Source: an uncultured Bacteroidales bacterium
Lineage (GTDB): Bacteria; Bacteroidota; Bacteroidia; Bacteroidales; Paludibacteraceae
DNA length: 64,000 nt
NCBI GenBank assembly: GCA_934692905.1
Contig: CAKUUM010000005.1
Location: 4,398-68,397, forward strand
Reading direction: 5' to 3'
The position numbers were made by a program, and so were the translations under genes. The notes below the pieces were generated by a model. The model was not told the DNA's origin. It worked only from the letters and a program-made list of their open reading frames with translations, and did not search any database. This document shows positions 50,285 to 59,511 of this stretch, one piece after another (positions within the stretch are counted from its first letter, which is position 1; each line of letters starts with the position of its first letter).

Positions 50285-51130
50285 ATGAAAACAGGTCTTG
50301 TATTGGAAGGCGGCGGCATGCGCGGGATATACACCTGCGGTGTGCTGGACGTGATGATTGACAAGGGTTTTGAGCCCGATGTGCTGTGCGGCACGTCGGC
50401 AGGAGCCCTGTTCGGAGTCAATCTGCCCTCGAAACAAAAGGGCAGAGCCTTCGACTACAATTTCCGCTATTGCGACAATCCGAAGTACGTTTCCGTGCGT
50501 TCGCTGATACGTACAGGCAATATGGTGAACGTGGATTTCTCTTACAATCAGATTCCCAACACGTTAGCCCCATTTGACGAAGCCGCCTACGAGGCATCCA
50601 AAACAAAAGTGTTTGCCACCGTGACCAACGTCCGCACGGGTAAAGCCGAATACAAACACATTACGAACTGCATGAAACAGATGGAGTGGCTGCGCGCATC
50701 AGGAACGCTGCCCTTTATCTCGCGGGCGGTGAAGATTGACGGGGAGAAATACTTGGACGGGGGACTGGTGGACAATATCCCGCTGGACAAGGCGTTTGAG
50801 GAGGGGTGCGACAAGGTGATTGTGGTGCTGACACGCCCCATAGAATTCCGCCTGAATGAGCATATGTACCAGTTGAGCAAGGTGTTCTACCCGCAAGAGA
50901 AGAACCTGCAGGAGGCCCTCCGCGTGCGCAGCGCGAACTACAACAAGCGTATGCAACAGGTGCGCCGGCTGAAAGAAGAAGGCAAGATTTTCGTATTCTC
51001 GCCCGAGACATTGCTGCCCGTGCGCCGACTGGAACGCAACCCTCTGCACCTGAAACAAGTGTACCACCTCGGTCTGCGGGACGCAAAACGCGAATGGGAC
51101 AAGATGGAGAAGTATTTGCAGGGGAAATAA
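50285..51130 (+). CDS. Patatin-like phospholipase (YjjU-like)
   Basis: This 281-residue protein has the patatin catalytic dyad: the oxyanion loop LEGGGMRGIYTCGV, nucleophile serine in CGTSAGALFG (GxSxG, about residue 40) and the aspartate in YLDGGLVDNIP (about 157-167). It has no signal peptide and resembles the cytosolic bacterial branch related to YjjU. Such enzymes hydrolyse acyl lipids. It is a single-gene unit between repeat copy E and glyA. Confidence 0.9.
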   Translation: MKTGLVLEGGGMRGIYTCGVLDVMIDKGFEPDVLCGTSAGALFGVNLPSKQKGRAFDYNFRYCDNPKYVSVRSLIRTGNMVNVDFSYNQIPNTLAPFDEAAYEASKTKVFATVTNVRTGKAEYKHITNCMKQMEWLRASGTLPFISRAVKIDGEKYLDGGLVDNIPLDKAFEEGCDKVIVVLTRPIEFRLNEHMYQLSKVFYPQEKNLQEALRVRSANYNKRMQQVRRLKEEGKIFVFSPETLLPVRRLERNPLHLKQVYHLGLRDAKREWDKMEKYLQGK

Positions 51131-51137
51131 ACGTTTG

Positions 51138-51169
51138 TTTGTGTATCTCACAGAAAAGCAGTATCTTTG
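51138..51169 (+). promoter_or_regulatory. Promoter of glyA-rlmN
   Basis: TTTG (51138-51141) and TATCTTTG (51162-51169) are 20 bases apart. The 70-base leader shows no riboswitch-like structure. Confidence 0.75.
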
Positions 51170-51243
51170 CAGGCACGTAGAAATCACGCACCCCAAAATG
51201 CGCGACGACAATATGCAACCTTAAATAACTAAATAATCGAATA

Positions 51244-52524
51244 ATGACTCGAGACGTAGAGATTTTTGACATCATCCGCCGTGAGCGGGAGCGTCAGACG
51301 AAAGGCATCGAATTGATTGCCAGTGAAAACTTCGTGAGCGACCAAGTGATGGAAGCCATGGGAAGCGTACTTACCAACAAATATGCCGAAGGCTACCCCG
51401 GCAAACGCTATTACGGCGGTTGCGAAGTGGTGGACCAGAGCGAGAATATCGCACGCGACAGACTCCGCCGCCTGTTCGGGGCAGAGTATGTGAACGTACA
51501 ACCTCACTCGGGCGCACAAGCCAACATGGCTGTGTTTATGGCTTGTCTGCAGGCGGGCGACACGTTCCTCGGCTTGAACCTGAGCCACGGCGGTCACCTC
51601 TCACACGGTTCGCCGGTGAACTTTTCGGGTATCATGTTCCATGCGCTGGAGTACAACCTGCGCGAGGATACAGGTCGTGTGGACTATGACCAGTTGGAGC
51701 AAGTGGCACGCGAGAAGAAGCCGAAACTGATTATCGCAGGTGCGAGTGCATACAGCCGCGAGTGGGACTATGCCCGTATCCGCCGCGTGGCAGACGAGAT
51801 AGGCGCTATCTTCATGGTGGATATGGCACACCCTGCAGGTCTGATTGCCGCAGGTTTGCTGGAGAACCCCGTCAAATATGCGCATATTGTCACATCGACG
51901 ACCCACAAGACCCTCCGTGGTCCGCGCGGCGGTGTGATTCTGGTAGGCAAAGACTTCCCGAACCCATGGGGCAAGACCACCCCGAAAGGCGAGATAAAGA
52001 TGATGTCTGCGCTGCTTGACTCGGCCGTATTCCCCGGCGTACAGGGCGGTCCGCTGGAGCACGTGATTGCCGCCAAGGCAGTGGCATTCGGTGAGGCACT
52101 GGAGCCGCAATTCAAAGTATATCAGCAACAAGTGAAACTGAATGCATCGGTGATGGCAGAGGCATTCATGCAGAAGGGCTACAAGATTATCTCGGGCGGT
52201 ACGGACAACCACTCGATGCTGGTTGACTTGCGTACCAAATACCCCGATTTGACGGGTAAGGTTGCCGAGAAGGCTCTTGTGGCTGCCGACATCACCACCA
52301 ACAAGAATATGGTGCCTTTCGACTCGCGTTCCGCATTCCAGACCAGCGGTCTGCGTTTTGGCACGCCCGCCATCACAACACGCGGCCTGAAAGAGGACAA
52401 GATGCCATGGATTGTGGATTTGATTGACACCGTCCTCCAAAACCCTGAATGTGAGGCAAATATCGCCAAGGTTCGCGAGGAGGTGAATCGCGAGATGATG
52501 CAGTATCCGCTGTTCGGATGGTAA
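51244..52524 (+). CDS. glyA: Serine hydroxymethyltransferase
   Basis: This 426-residue PLP enzyme converts serine and tetrahydrofolate to glycine and methylene-tetrahydrofolate. Signatures are [34 protein letters not shown], the PLP lysine in [19 protein letters not shown] (about residue 225), and [18 protein letters not shown]. The length is typical. Its stop overlaps the start of rlmN by 7 bases. Confidence 0.97.
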   Translation: MTRDVEIFDIIRRERERQTKGIELIASENFVSDQVMEAMGSVLTNKYAEGYPGKRYYGGCEVVDQSENIARDRLRRLFGAEYVNVQPHSGAQANMAVFMACLQAGDTFLGLNLSHGGHLSHGSPVNFSGIMFHALEYNLREDTGRVDYDQLEQVAREKKPKLIIAGASAYSREWDYARIRRVADEIGAIFMVDMAHPAGLIAAGLLENPVKYAHIVTSTTHKTLRGPRGGVILVGKDFPNPWGKTTPKGEIKMMSALLDSAVFPGVQGGPLEHVIAAKAVAFGEALEPQFKVYQQQVKLNASVMAEAFMQKGYKIISGGTDNHSMLVDLRTKYPDLTGKVAEKALVAADITTNKNMVPFDSRSAFQTSGLRFGTPAITTRGLKEDKMPWIVDLIDTVLQNPECEANIAKVREEVNREMMQYPLFGW

Positions 52525-53624
52525 GCCTTTTAGGACTCACATTAGAAGAATTGCAAGCGGTAGCCCAGGATGTAGGGCTACCGCGTTTTGCAGGTAAGCA
52601 GTTGGCAGAATGGCTGTACGTGCGGCGTGCCACCTCGTTTGACGAGATGACCAATATCTCGCTGCGGGGGCGTGAGGCACTACGGGAAAAGTATATTGTG
52701 GGTCGCCATGCACCTGTAGCGGAAGCCGTGTCGGAAGATGGTACGCACAAGTACCTGTTTCAGGTTGGGGAGCAGTATGTGGAGTCTGTGTATATACCTG
52801 ATAACGACCGCGCTACGCTATGCGTCAGTACGCAAGCGGGGTGCAAGATGGGGTGTAAATTCTGCATGACAGGCACGCTGGGCTTTCACGGACAACTGTC
52901 TGCCGCAGAGATACTGAACCAGATACTCTATTTCCCTTTGACTTCGGACAACCCGAAACATATCAACGAGGGGCAGCAGGGGGCTCTGACCAACATCGTC
53001 TATATGGGTGAGGGGGAGCCCATGGATAACCTCGACCATGTGTTGCGCTCGCTGCAAGTGATGACTGCCGCATGGGGCGGCGCGTGGTCGCCCAAGCGCA
53101 TCACGGTATCGTCGGTAGGGATTGTGCCCGGGCTGAAACGCTATATAGAGGAGTGCGATTGCCATTTGGCTATCTCGCTGCACAATCCGTTCGGCATTGA
53201 ACGTCAGGCAATTATGCCGATTGAAAAGGCGTATCATCTGACGGATGTGGTTGCCCTGTTGAAACACTATGACTGGCAGCACCAGCGGCGTGTGAGTTTT
53301 GAATACATCTGCTGGGGCGGCGTGAACGACACACCCAAGCATGCCAATGAATTGCTGCGATTGCTCCGGGGATTGGACTGCCGCGTCAACCTTATTCGCT
53401 TTCACGCAGGGGTGGAAGAGGTGTCAAATGGCGCGGATGCCCAACAAACTGTTGTTAATCAAAACAATAAATCTATTGTTTTTCCTCCGAGCAATGAGCG
53501 TCAGATGGAGTGGTTGCGCGACTACCTGACTGCTCACGGGCTTACTACCACCATCCGCCGAAGTCGCGGGGAGGACATACTCGCCGCCTGCGGGATGCTT
53601 GTGAATGCGTTGAAAAACAATTAG
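52518..53624 (+). CDS. rlmN: 23S rRNA (adenine2503-C2)-methyltransferase, radical SAM
   Basis: This 368-residue enzyme methylates C2 of A2503 in 23S rRNA and of A37 in some tRNAs. The cluster motif [11 protein letters not shown] (about 111-121) binds 4Fe-4S. The second catalytic cysteine lies near the C-terminus in [10 protein letters not shown]. Other landmarks are [18 protein letters not shown] and [11 protein letters not shown]. An N-terminal helical domain with [14 protein letters not shown] is typical. It overlaps glyA by 7 bases. Confidence 0.96.
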   Translation: MVSLLGLTLEELQAVAQDVGLPRFAGKQLAEWLYVRRATSFDEMTNISLRGREALREKYIVGRHAPVAEAVSEDGTHKYLFQVGEQYVESVYIPDNDRATLCVSTQAGCKMGCKFCMTGTLGFHGQLSAAEILNQILYFPLTSDNPKHINEGQQGALTNIVYMGEGEPMDNLDHVLRSLQVMTAAWGGAWSPKRITVSSVGIVPGLKRYIEECDCHLAISLHNPFGIERQAIMPIEKAYHLTDVVALLKHYDWQHQRRVSFEYICWGGVNDTPKHANELLRLLRGLDCRVNLIRFHAGVEEVSNGADAQQTVVNQNNKSIVFPPSNERQMEWLRDYLTAHGLTTTIRRSRGEDILAACGMLVNALKNN

Positions 53625-53683
53625 ATACACCTATCACTTGCTGTCGCTGTTGCGTAAATAAACACGCAAGCCTCCACGGTATT

Positions 53684-56503
53684 TCAGAGTGTGTTGAAAA
53701 ATTGGCTGAGATTGGTCTGCGAATCAAGGTTCATCTTGGTGCGGAGGCGGTAGCGCATCATCTCCACACCACGGACGCTGATATTCATAAGCGGTGCTAT
53801 CTCCTTGTTAATCAATCCCATTTTGATATAGACGCATAGTTTGCGCTCCTGCTTGCTCATCCACGGGTATCGCTCTTTGAGGCGTTCGATGAAACCATTA
53901 TTAACCATGTCGAAGTTCTCCTCGAAGCGTTTCCAATCCACATTGGTCTCCCCGTTGCGCGAAAGGCGGTTTTGAAGATTCTGCATACGCCCTTTGGCTT
54001 CCGTGAACCGGTCGTTGCTCAGGCAATCCATGATGCGGTGTATCTCATTGAGAATCTCCTGATTCCATTCTTTCCGGTTTGCCTCATTGAGGAGGACGTT
54101 GCTTAGTTCCCGGCTCTTGTTCTGGAGGTCGTATTGCGCTTTCTCGTTTTCCAGTTGCAGAATACGCAACTGCTGCTGCCGAATCTCCTCATTTTTCTCC
54201 TGCGCGATGCGTTGTTTGCCCATTTGCACACGGCGGTAGATACGCCACGAGATGTACAACATCACAAGGAGCAGGACAAACATATAGACGAGCCTTGCCC
54301 ATATGGTTTGATAGAAAGGCGTCTGTATCTCAATCGGCAACGTACGCAAAAGAATGGTATCATCGCGCGTAAGCATCTCAATATCAAGGTTATACTGTCC
54401 CGATTTCAGACCTATAAACTCGCGTGACGGCGTGGCTTGCCAATCCGTAAAACTTTGTTCCGTGGGGGAGAGTCGTGTGCGGTAAAGTACACGTTCACGG
54501 GTGACATCGCTACCGCAAACTTGTACCTGCAACGAGTAGGCATCCGCCGGCAGGGCCAGCGGGCGCGCATGCAAGGGATAGGACTCGCCATAAACCACCA
54601 CAGGTTCGGGTTGCAGCGTTTTGATACTGCGTATATAGAGTGCCTCGGGACGCGGTGAGGCATCCATACCCCTTCCGTTCAAGCGGAAAAAGCCGTCCAC
54701 GCCACCAATCACTGCATCCCCATCGGACAAAAAACAGATGTTGGCAAAACCGCCGATGAGCAGGTCGGGATTATGGAGCAGTTCACGCGATACACCATAC
54801 GTCTGACGGGTGGCATCAAAAGGTTTGACCTTGAACCGCCCGTTGTACATGTACCAGATATTGCCTTCGTTATCTTCTGTAAGAAGTATATAGCGCTGAA
54901 TACCAGACAATTGACAGGCTTGCAGGCTGTCTGTCCGGAGGGTGCCATCCACACCGACAATGCCACAATAGTTGTCGGATGTGAGCCATATTTCGTCGTG
55001 CAAGCGTGCCAAAGAATAGGTACGCTCGGCAGCCACTTGGGGGATAACCAACTCGCTGTCAATGTGATAGTTGCTTTTGTTAATAGTCAGGCGCTCCACG
55101 CCCTGCGAAGTCAACAACCAGATGTGACCTGTAGCATCTATCTCATAGTAAAGAGATGTCTCGGAAAAGCCATCCAAATGTCTGATTTTCCACGTGTTTC
55201 CCTGTCGGTAGAGGTAATAGAACCCCGTATAACTACCGGCAACGGCTTCCGTATCAGACAAAGGCTTCACGCTCCAGATGCCATCGCCCGTTTCGAGAGG
55301 GACAAGACGGTTGTGCTGAACAATGAAGAGCCCACGATTATGGCTGCAAAAAAGGGTACCACCTACCTCGGAAACGTCCCATACCTGTCCAAGACTGCCC
55401 TCAACAAGGCACATACCGCCCTCCGGGCAATCCTGACGAAGAGCATACAGCCCTTGATTGGTGCCAAGGTACAGCGTGCCCCGGTGTTCACAAGCAGCAT
55501 AGCCGGAACCATAATCGATGTCCCTGTCGTGCCAATACATCACGGGCGCTACCGAAGCCATCATATCCATTCCGTTGTCCAAGCCCATCCAGAGGTTGTC
55601 GCGACTGTCAAAGAGCATGCTGAGGACGGTATTGTTTTGCAGCCCGTCTTCACGCGTCATATATCGGCAATGCTTACCATCCAAATCGGTAAGCACCACG
55701 CCCCGACGCACCGTGCCAAACGCCAGGCAATGCTCGCCTGCTGCTATCGTATATAGTTGATTGGCAATGATATAGTTATCTGCATCCGTCTTAAATCGGC
55801 GTATCTGCTCACCGTCATACGCATAGACACCCTGAAAATCCGTGGCTATCAGTATTCCATGTTCGCGATAGGGCAGCAATGCACATACCACGGCTCCATG
55901 CAACATTTCAGCACCACGCAAAGCGTGAAGGCGGTTGCCGTTGAGCACATAGACGTCACGCGAAGTAGCCACATAAAGATTACCGTCAACAAGCACCGAC
56001 GTGTAGATGACAGACCCTGCATCAATCACCTCGATATGTCCTTTTAAGTTACAGATAAACACATAGTTACGCGATTGCACGTAGAGAGCATCATCGGCTA
56101 CGTGTATCTTCCACACCTCGCCAAACTGCCGATAACGTGCGGGAAGGCTGTCGGAGAGACAGCGGTAGGTAAGCCCGCCATAACCATCAGGCGAGAAAAC
56201 ACCAAACTCGTCCGTGCCTCCTACATATATATCCCCACCCTTGCCACGCGCCACGGAGCGCACAGCCGTGGAATTGCTGATGCCGTAGAGCTGCCAGCGA
56301 CTGCCGTCAAATTCAAGCAAACCATAGTTGTTGGCGGCATATATCCAGCCGTTCTCCTGCTCGATGATACCCCAGTTCTGCGTGCCCGCGCCGTAATCGT
56401 TGGGCGTAAAATGCCGCACCACAGGTGTCCAGTCCGCATGTGCCGCTATTGTGATAAACAGCAGACAGACAAGCAGTTGTATTCTCCTGTGGGTGGCGAA
56501 CAT
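53684..56503 (-). CDS. Membrane one-component regulator: beta-propeller, Y_Y_Y domain, LuxR-type HTH
   Basis: This 939-residue protein has a signal peptide or first helix (about 7-22), a periplasmic beta-propeller region (about 25-630, repeated GxIYVGG/GILIATD/LWMGLDNG strands), a Y_Y_Y-like domain, a membrane helix near 735-758, a long coiled coil and a C-terminal LuxR-type helix-turn-helix (SKQERKLCVYIKMGLINKEI, then SVRGVEMMRYRLR). It lacks histidine kinase and receiver domains, so sensing and DNA binding are in one chain. It lies 12 bases after clpX on the same strand. Confidence 0.88.
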   Translation of the reverse strand: MFATHRRIQLLVCLLFITIAAHADWTPVVRHFTPNDYGAGTQNWGIIEQENGWIYAANNYGLLEFDGSRWQLYGISNSTAVRSVARGKGGDIYVGGTDEFGVFSPDGYGGLTYRCLSDSLPARYRQFGEVWKIHVADDALYVQSRNYVFICNLKGHIEVIDAGSVIYTSVLVDGNLYVATSRDVYVLNGNRLHALRGAEMLHGAVVCALLPYREHGILIATDFQGVYAYDGEQIRRFKTDADNYIIANQLYTIAAGEHCLAFGTVRRGVVLTDLDGKHCRYMTREDGLQNNTVLSMLFDSRDNLWMGLDNGMDMMASVAPVMYWHDRDIDYGSGYAACEHRGTLYLGTNQGLYALRQDCPEGGMCLVEGSLGQVWDVSEVGGTLFCSHNRGLFIVQHNRLVPLETGDGIWSVKPLSDTEAVAGSYTGFYYLYRQGNTWKIRHLDGFSETSLYYEIDATGHIWLLTSQGVERLTINKSNYHIDSELVIPQVAAERTYSLARLHDEIWLTSDNYCGIVGVDGTLRTDSLQACQLSGIQRYILLTEDNEGNIWYMYNGRFKVKPFDATRQTYGVSRELLHNPDLLIGGFANICFLSDGDAVIGGVDGFFRLNGRGMDASPRPEALYIRSIKTLQPEPVVVYGESYPLHARPLALPADAYSLQVQVCGSDVTRERVLYRTRLSPTEQSFTDWQATPSREFIGLKSGQYNLDIEMLTRDDTILLRTLPIEIQTPFYQTIWARLVYMFVLLLVMLYISWRIYRRVQMGKQRIAQEKNEEIRQQQLRILQLENEKAQYDLQNKSRELSNVLLNEANRKEWNQEILNEIHRIMDCLSNDRFTEAKGRMQNLQNRLSRNGETNVDWKRFEENFDMVNNGFIERLKERYPWMSKQERKLCVYIKMGLINKEIAPLMNISVRGVEMMRYRLRTKMNLDSQTNLSQFFNTL

Positions 56504-56515
56504 AAATCACAAATG

Positions 56516-57766
56516 CTATCCTTGTGAAGCCTGCAGGGTCAGCGGGTTGATGCGTGAGAGTTTCTCCTCGGCGAGTGCGCGGGTGACATGAAACTCCTTG
56601 ATAGTCTTGTCGGCAGGCACTTCGTACATCACGTCCATCATAATGGTCTCGGTGAGGCTGCGTAAGCCGCGGGCTCCGAGTTTGTACTTGATTGCCTTGT
56701 CCACGATATAGTCGAGGGCGTCGCGGTCGAAGGTGAGGGACACACCGTCCATAGCCAGCAACTTCTGATACTGCTTGGTGATGGCGTTCTTGGGCTCGGT
56801 GAGGATATTGCGCAGGGCATCGCGGTCCAACGGCTTGAGGTAGGTAAGGATAGGCAGACGCCCGATGATTTCCGGTATCAAGCCAAAGGATTTCAAGTCT
56901 TGGGGTGCGATATACTGCAGCAAATCGCTTTTGTCCACCTGCTTGGTCTTCTGCGCGGCATCAAAGCCAACCACCTGTGTGTTAAGGCGTTGCGCTATCT
57001 TGCGTTCGATACCGTCGAAGGCTCCTCCGCAGATGAACAGTATATTCTGTGTATTGACATGAATGAACTCTTGCTCAGGGTGTTTGCGTCCCCCTTGGGG
57101 TGGTACGTTCACCATTGACCCTTCCAATAGTTTGAGCAAGCCCTGCTGTACGCCTTCGCCGGACACATCGCGCGTGATGGACGGGTTGTCGGATTTGCGT
57201 GCTATCTTGTCTATCTCGTCGATGAATACGATACCTTTCTCGGCTTTCTTCACATCGTAGTCCGCCTCTTGCAGCAGGCGTGTGAGCAGGCTCTCCACGT
57301 CCTCGCCCACGTAACCGGCTTCGGTAAGCACAGTTGCGTCAACGATGGTGAACGGCACCGCCAGCATCTTGGCTATCGTCCTGGCGAGCAGCGTCTTACC
57401 AGTACCCGTGGAGCCCACCATAATGATGTTGGACTTCTCTATCTCGACGCCGTTCTCCTCACGCGGCTGCAGGATACGCTTGTAGTGGTTGTACACCGCC
57501 ACCGAGAGGTAGCGCTTCGCCTCGTCCTGACCGATAACATATTGGTCAAGGAACGCCTTGATTTCCGTCGGTTTGGGCAGGTGCTGCAGGTCCAATCCCT
57601 CCACTTCGGGGTGCTGCGTTTGGTACTGATTCATTTGCAGAATCATCTGATGCCCTGCCTCGATGCACTCCTGGCATATATACGCCCCGTCCTCGCCCTT
57701 GAACATCTGCGGCATGGGGCGGCCGCAGAACGAGCAGACTGCCTGGTCTTTTTTCTTTGTTGCCAT
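56516..57766 (-). CDS. clpX: ATP-dependent Clp protease ATP-binding subunit ClpX
   Basis: This 416-residue AAA+ unfoldase feeds substrates to ClpP. The N-terminal zinc domain has CSFCGRPMP and CQECIE. Walker A is [17 protein letters not shown] (about 115-131), Walker [13 protein letters not shown], and the pore loop lies near [14 protein letters not shown]-type loop residues for ClpP docking are at [18 protein letters not shown] onward. The start is 3 bases from the clpP stop. Confidence 0.97.
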   Translation of the reverse strand: MATKKKDQAVCSFCGRPMPQMFKGEDGAYICQECIEAGHQMILQMNQYQTQHPEVEGLDLQHLPKPTEIKAFLDQYVIGQDEAKRYLSVAVYNHYKRILQPREENGVEIEKSNIIMVGSTGTGKTLLARTIAKMLAVPFTIVDATVLTEAGYVGEDVESLLTRLLQEADYDVKKAEKGIVFIDEIDKIARKSDNPSITRDVSGEGVQQGLLKLLEGSMVNVPPQGGRKHPEQEFIHVNTQNILFICGGAFDGIERKIAQRLNTQVVGFDAAQKTKQVDKSDLLQYIAPQDLKSFGLIPEIIGRLPILTYLKPLDRDALRNILTEPKNAITKQYQKLLAMDGVSLTFDRDALDYIVDKAIKYKLGARGLRSLTETIMMDVMYEVPADKTIKEFHVTRALAEEKLSRINPLTLQASQG

Positions 57767-57769
57767 AGG

Positions 57770-58432
57770 TTACTTGCGCTCGTACACTTTGTCAATCATA
57801 CCATATTCGAGGGCTTCGTTGGCTTTCATCCAGTAGTCGCGGTCGGCATCCTGACGGATACGCTCCATGGTCTGCCCCGAATGGTCGGAGATAATCTGGT
57901 AGAGTTCGTCCTTGAGTTTCAGGATTTCCTTGGCGGTAATCTCGATGTCCGACGCCTGTCCCTGTATGCCGCCTAACGGCTGGTGTATCATCACGCGGCT
58001 GTGGGGCAGCGCGGCACGCATACCCTTCTCGCCTGCCACCAGCAGTACCGCACCCATAGATGCCGCCATGCCCGTGCAGATGGTAGCCACGCGCGAGCGC
58101 ACAAACTGCATGGTGTCATAGATACCCAAGCCCGCATATACGGAACCGCCGGGGGTATTGAGGTATATGTGTATGTCTTTGTCCGAGTCAGCCGAGTCTA
58201 AGTACAGCAGTTGGGCTTGGATGACGTTGGCGGTGTAGTCGTTGACCTCTGTGCCGAGGAAGATGATGCGGTCCATCATCAGTCGCGAAAATACGTCCAT
58301 CTGCGTCACGTTCAGTTGGCGTTCCTCCAGGATAGACGGGCTGATATAGTTGGCAGAAGCCTGCATGGTTTGCTCCACGTGCATGGAATTGAGTCCGTTC
58401 GCTACGGCGAACTTGAGAAAATCATTCATCAT
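57770..58432 (-). CDS. clpP: ATP-dependent Clp protease proteolytic subunit ClpP
   Basis: This 220-residue serine protease forms the 14-subunit chamber. The catalytic serine is in [19 protein letters not shown], the histidine in [14 protein letters not shown] and the aspartate downstream near [14 protein letters not shown]. The N-terminal extension of about 25 residues ([20 protein letters not shown]) is typical of Bacteroidetes. The promoter is at 58487-58518 and repeat copy F lies upstream. clpX follows after 3 bases. Confidence 0.97.
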   Translation of the reverse strand: MMNDFLKFAVANGLNSMHVEQTMQASANYISPSILEERQLNVTQMDVFSRLMMDRIIFLGTEVNDYTANVIQAQLLYLDSADSDKDIHIYLNTPGGSVYAGLGIYDTMQFVRSRVATICTGMAASMGAVLLVAGEKGMRAALPHSRVMIHQPLGGIQGQASDIEITAKEILKLKDELYQIISDHSGQTMERIRQDADRDYWMKANEALEYGMIDKVYERK

Positions 58433-58486
58433 GTATCGAATTGTTTATTTTATATTCTGTATGGTTGCCTGTGGCATTTGAACTTG

Positions 58487-58518
58487 CAAAGATACAACAT
58501 CTTTGCGAAAAAAACAAA
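58487..58518 (-). promoter_or_regulatory. Promoter of clpP-clpX
   Basis: TATCTTTG (58494-58487) and TTTG (58518-58515) are 20 bases apart on the minus strand. Confidence 0.8.
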
Positions 58519-58524
58519 CGACTC

Positions 58525-58693
58525 CTGCACTTTTGTCGTCTCAACCCTCTCAAACACAATACGTAGAAGTCTCCCTTGTTGTCACATCATTGCGCATTGT
58601 TGTCGTGACCTTGTCGGGTTAAGTGTATGAGATTAGTATGTGGTTAGTATGTGATTAGTATGTGATTAGTATGTGATTCCGCCGACCTTGTCG
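58525..58693 (-). repeat. Composite promoter-linked repeat, copy F (type II)
   Basis: On the minus strand: CGACAAGGTCGGCGGAAT (58693-58676), five 11-base units (58675-58621), a linker with a short AATGCGCAAT segment, then the extension shared with copy B: GGAGACTTCTACGTATTG, TTTGAGAGGGTTGAGACG and CAAAAGTGCAG. It ends 7 bases from the -33 box of clpP; the array ends 127 bases from the -7 box. Confidence 0.9.
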
Positions 58694-58719
58694 CGGGGAT
58701 GCGGAGTGTTTTGGGGTCG

Positions 58720-59511
58720 TTACGAATACATTTTCCCGACTATCCTGTTCACGAGACGCATAGGCAGCAGGCGGTTGAGGAGGCAGAACAGCGAGTACAG
58801 CGCACCCCCTGTGTATAGGGGTTTGACGTGGTGTCGTGTAGCGATGCGGTAGAGGTCGCGTGCCATGTGTTCGGGTGTCATACCCCCGCGCTCGTCCCGT
58901 TCCATGGCTGCCACAGCGGATTGCATATGCTGATACACCTCCTGCCCTGCGGCATTCTTCTTGCGCGCATCCGTGAAGCCCGTAGCCACGTCACCTGGCA
59001 TCAGCACGGCAACGCTGATGCCAAACGGGCGTACCTCGTTGGCAAGGGCGAGAGCCATGGCATTGAGTGCCGATTTGCTCGCGCTGTAAAAAGACTGATA
59101 GGGAATGCTCAGTACCGCAGCCACCGACGATGTGAAGATGATGCGCCCCCCATGCTGTGCCCGCAGAATGGGCAGCACGGCCTTCACCAGATGAAACGCG
59201 CCAAAGAAATTCACGTCAAACTGCCGGCGTGCCTCCCCCGTGGTGGTAAACTCCACAGGACCCGATATGCCAAAGCCGGCATTGCTGATGACCACGTCTA
59301 TGTGGTCTATCCGGGTGCGCACCTCCGAGATGGCTTGCCGCACAGAAGCCTCGTCAGTTACATCACACTGAATGTGTCTGATACCGTCGTGGTCCTCGCC
59401 ATGGCGGCTGAGTTCAAACACCTGCCACCCGTGTTCGGCAAACAGCCGCACGGTAGCCAGTCCTATGCCCGACGAACCGCCGGTCAGCACCAATGTTTTG
59501 CTTTTGTTCAT
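58720..59511 (-). CDS. Short-chain dehydrogenase/reductase (SDR)
   Basis: This 263-residue NAD(P)-dependent oxidoreductase has the cofactor motif TGGSSGIGLATVRLF (residues 10-24), VISNAGFGISG (NAG motif) and the catalytic YSASKSALNA (YxxxK), with the serine in FTSSVAAVLS. The C-terminus is hydrophobic, suggesting a membrane-near or lipid-like substrate. The substrate is unknown. It overlaps the YihY gene by 4 bases. Confidence 0.92.
   Translation of the reverse strand: MNKSKTLVLTGGSSGIGLATVRLFAEHGWQVFELSRHGEDHDGIRHIQCDVTDEASVRQAISEVRTRIDHIDVVISNAGFGISGPVEFTTTGEARRQFDVNFFGAFHLVKAVLPILRAQHGGRIIFTSSVAAVLSIPYQSFYSASKSALNAMALALANEVRPFGISVAVLMPGDVATGFTDARKKNAAGQEVYQHMQSAVAAMERDERGGMTPEHMARDLYRIATRHHVKPLYTGGALYSLFCLLNRLLPMRLVNRIVGKMYS

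Noticed and set aside
51170..51243. Glycine riboswitch before glyA
   Set aside because: The leader is only about 70 bases and shows no conserved riboswitch core.
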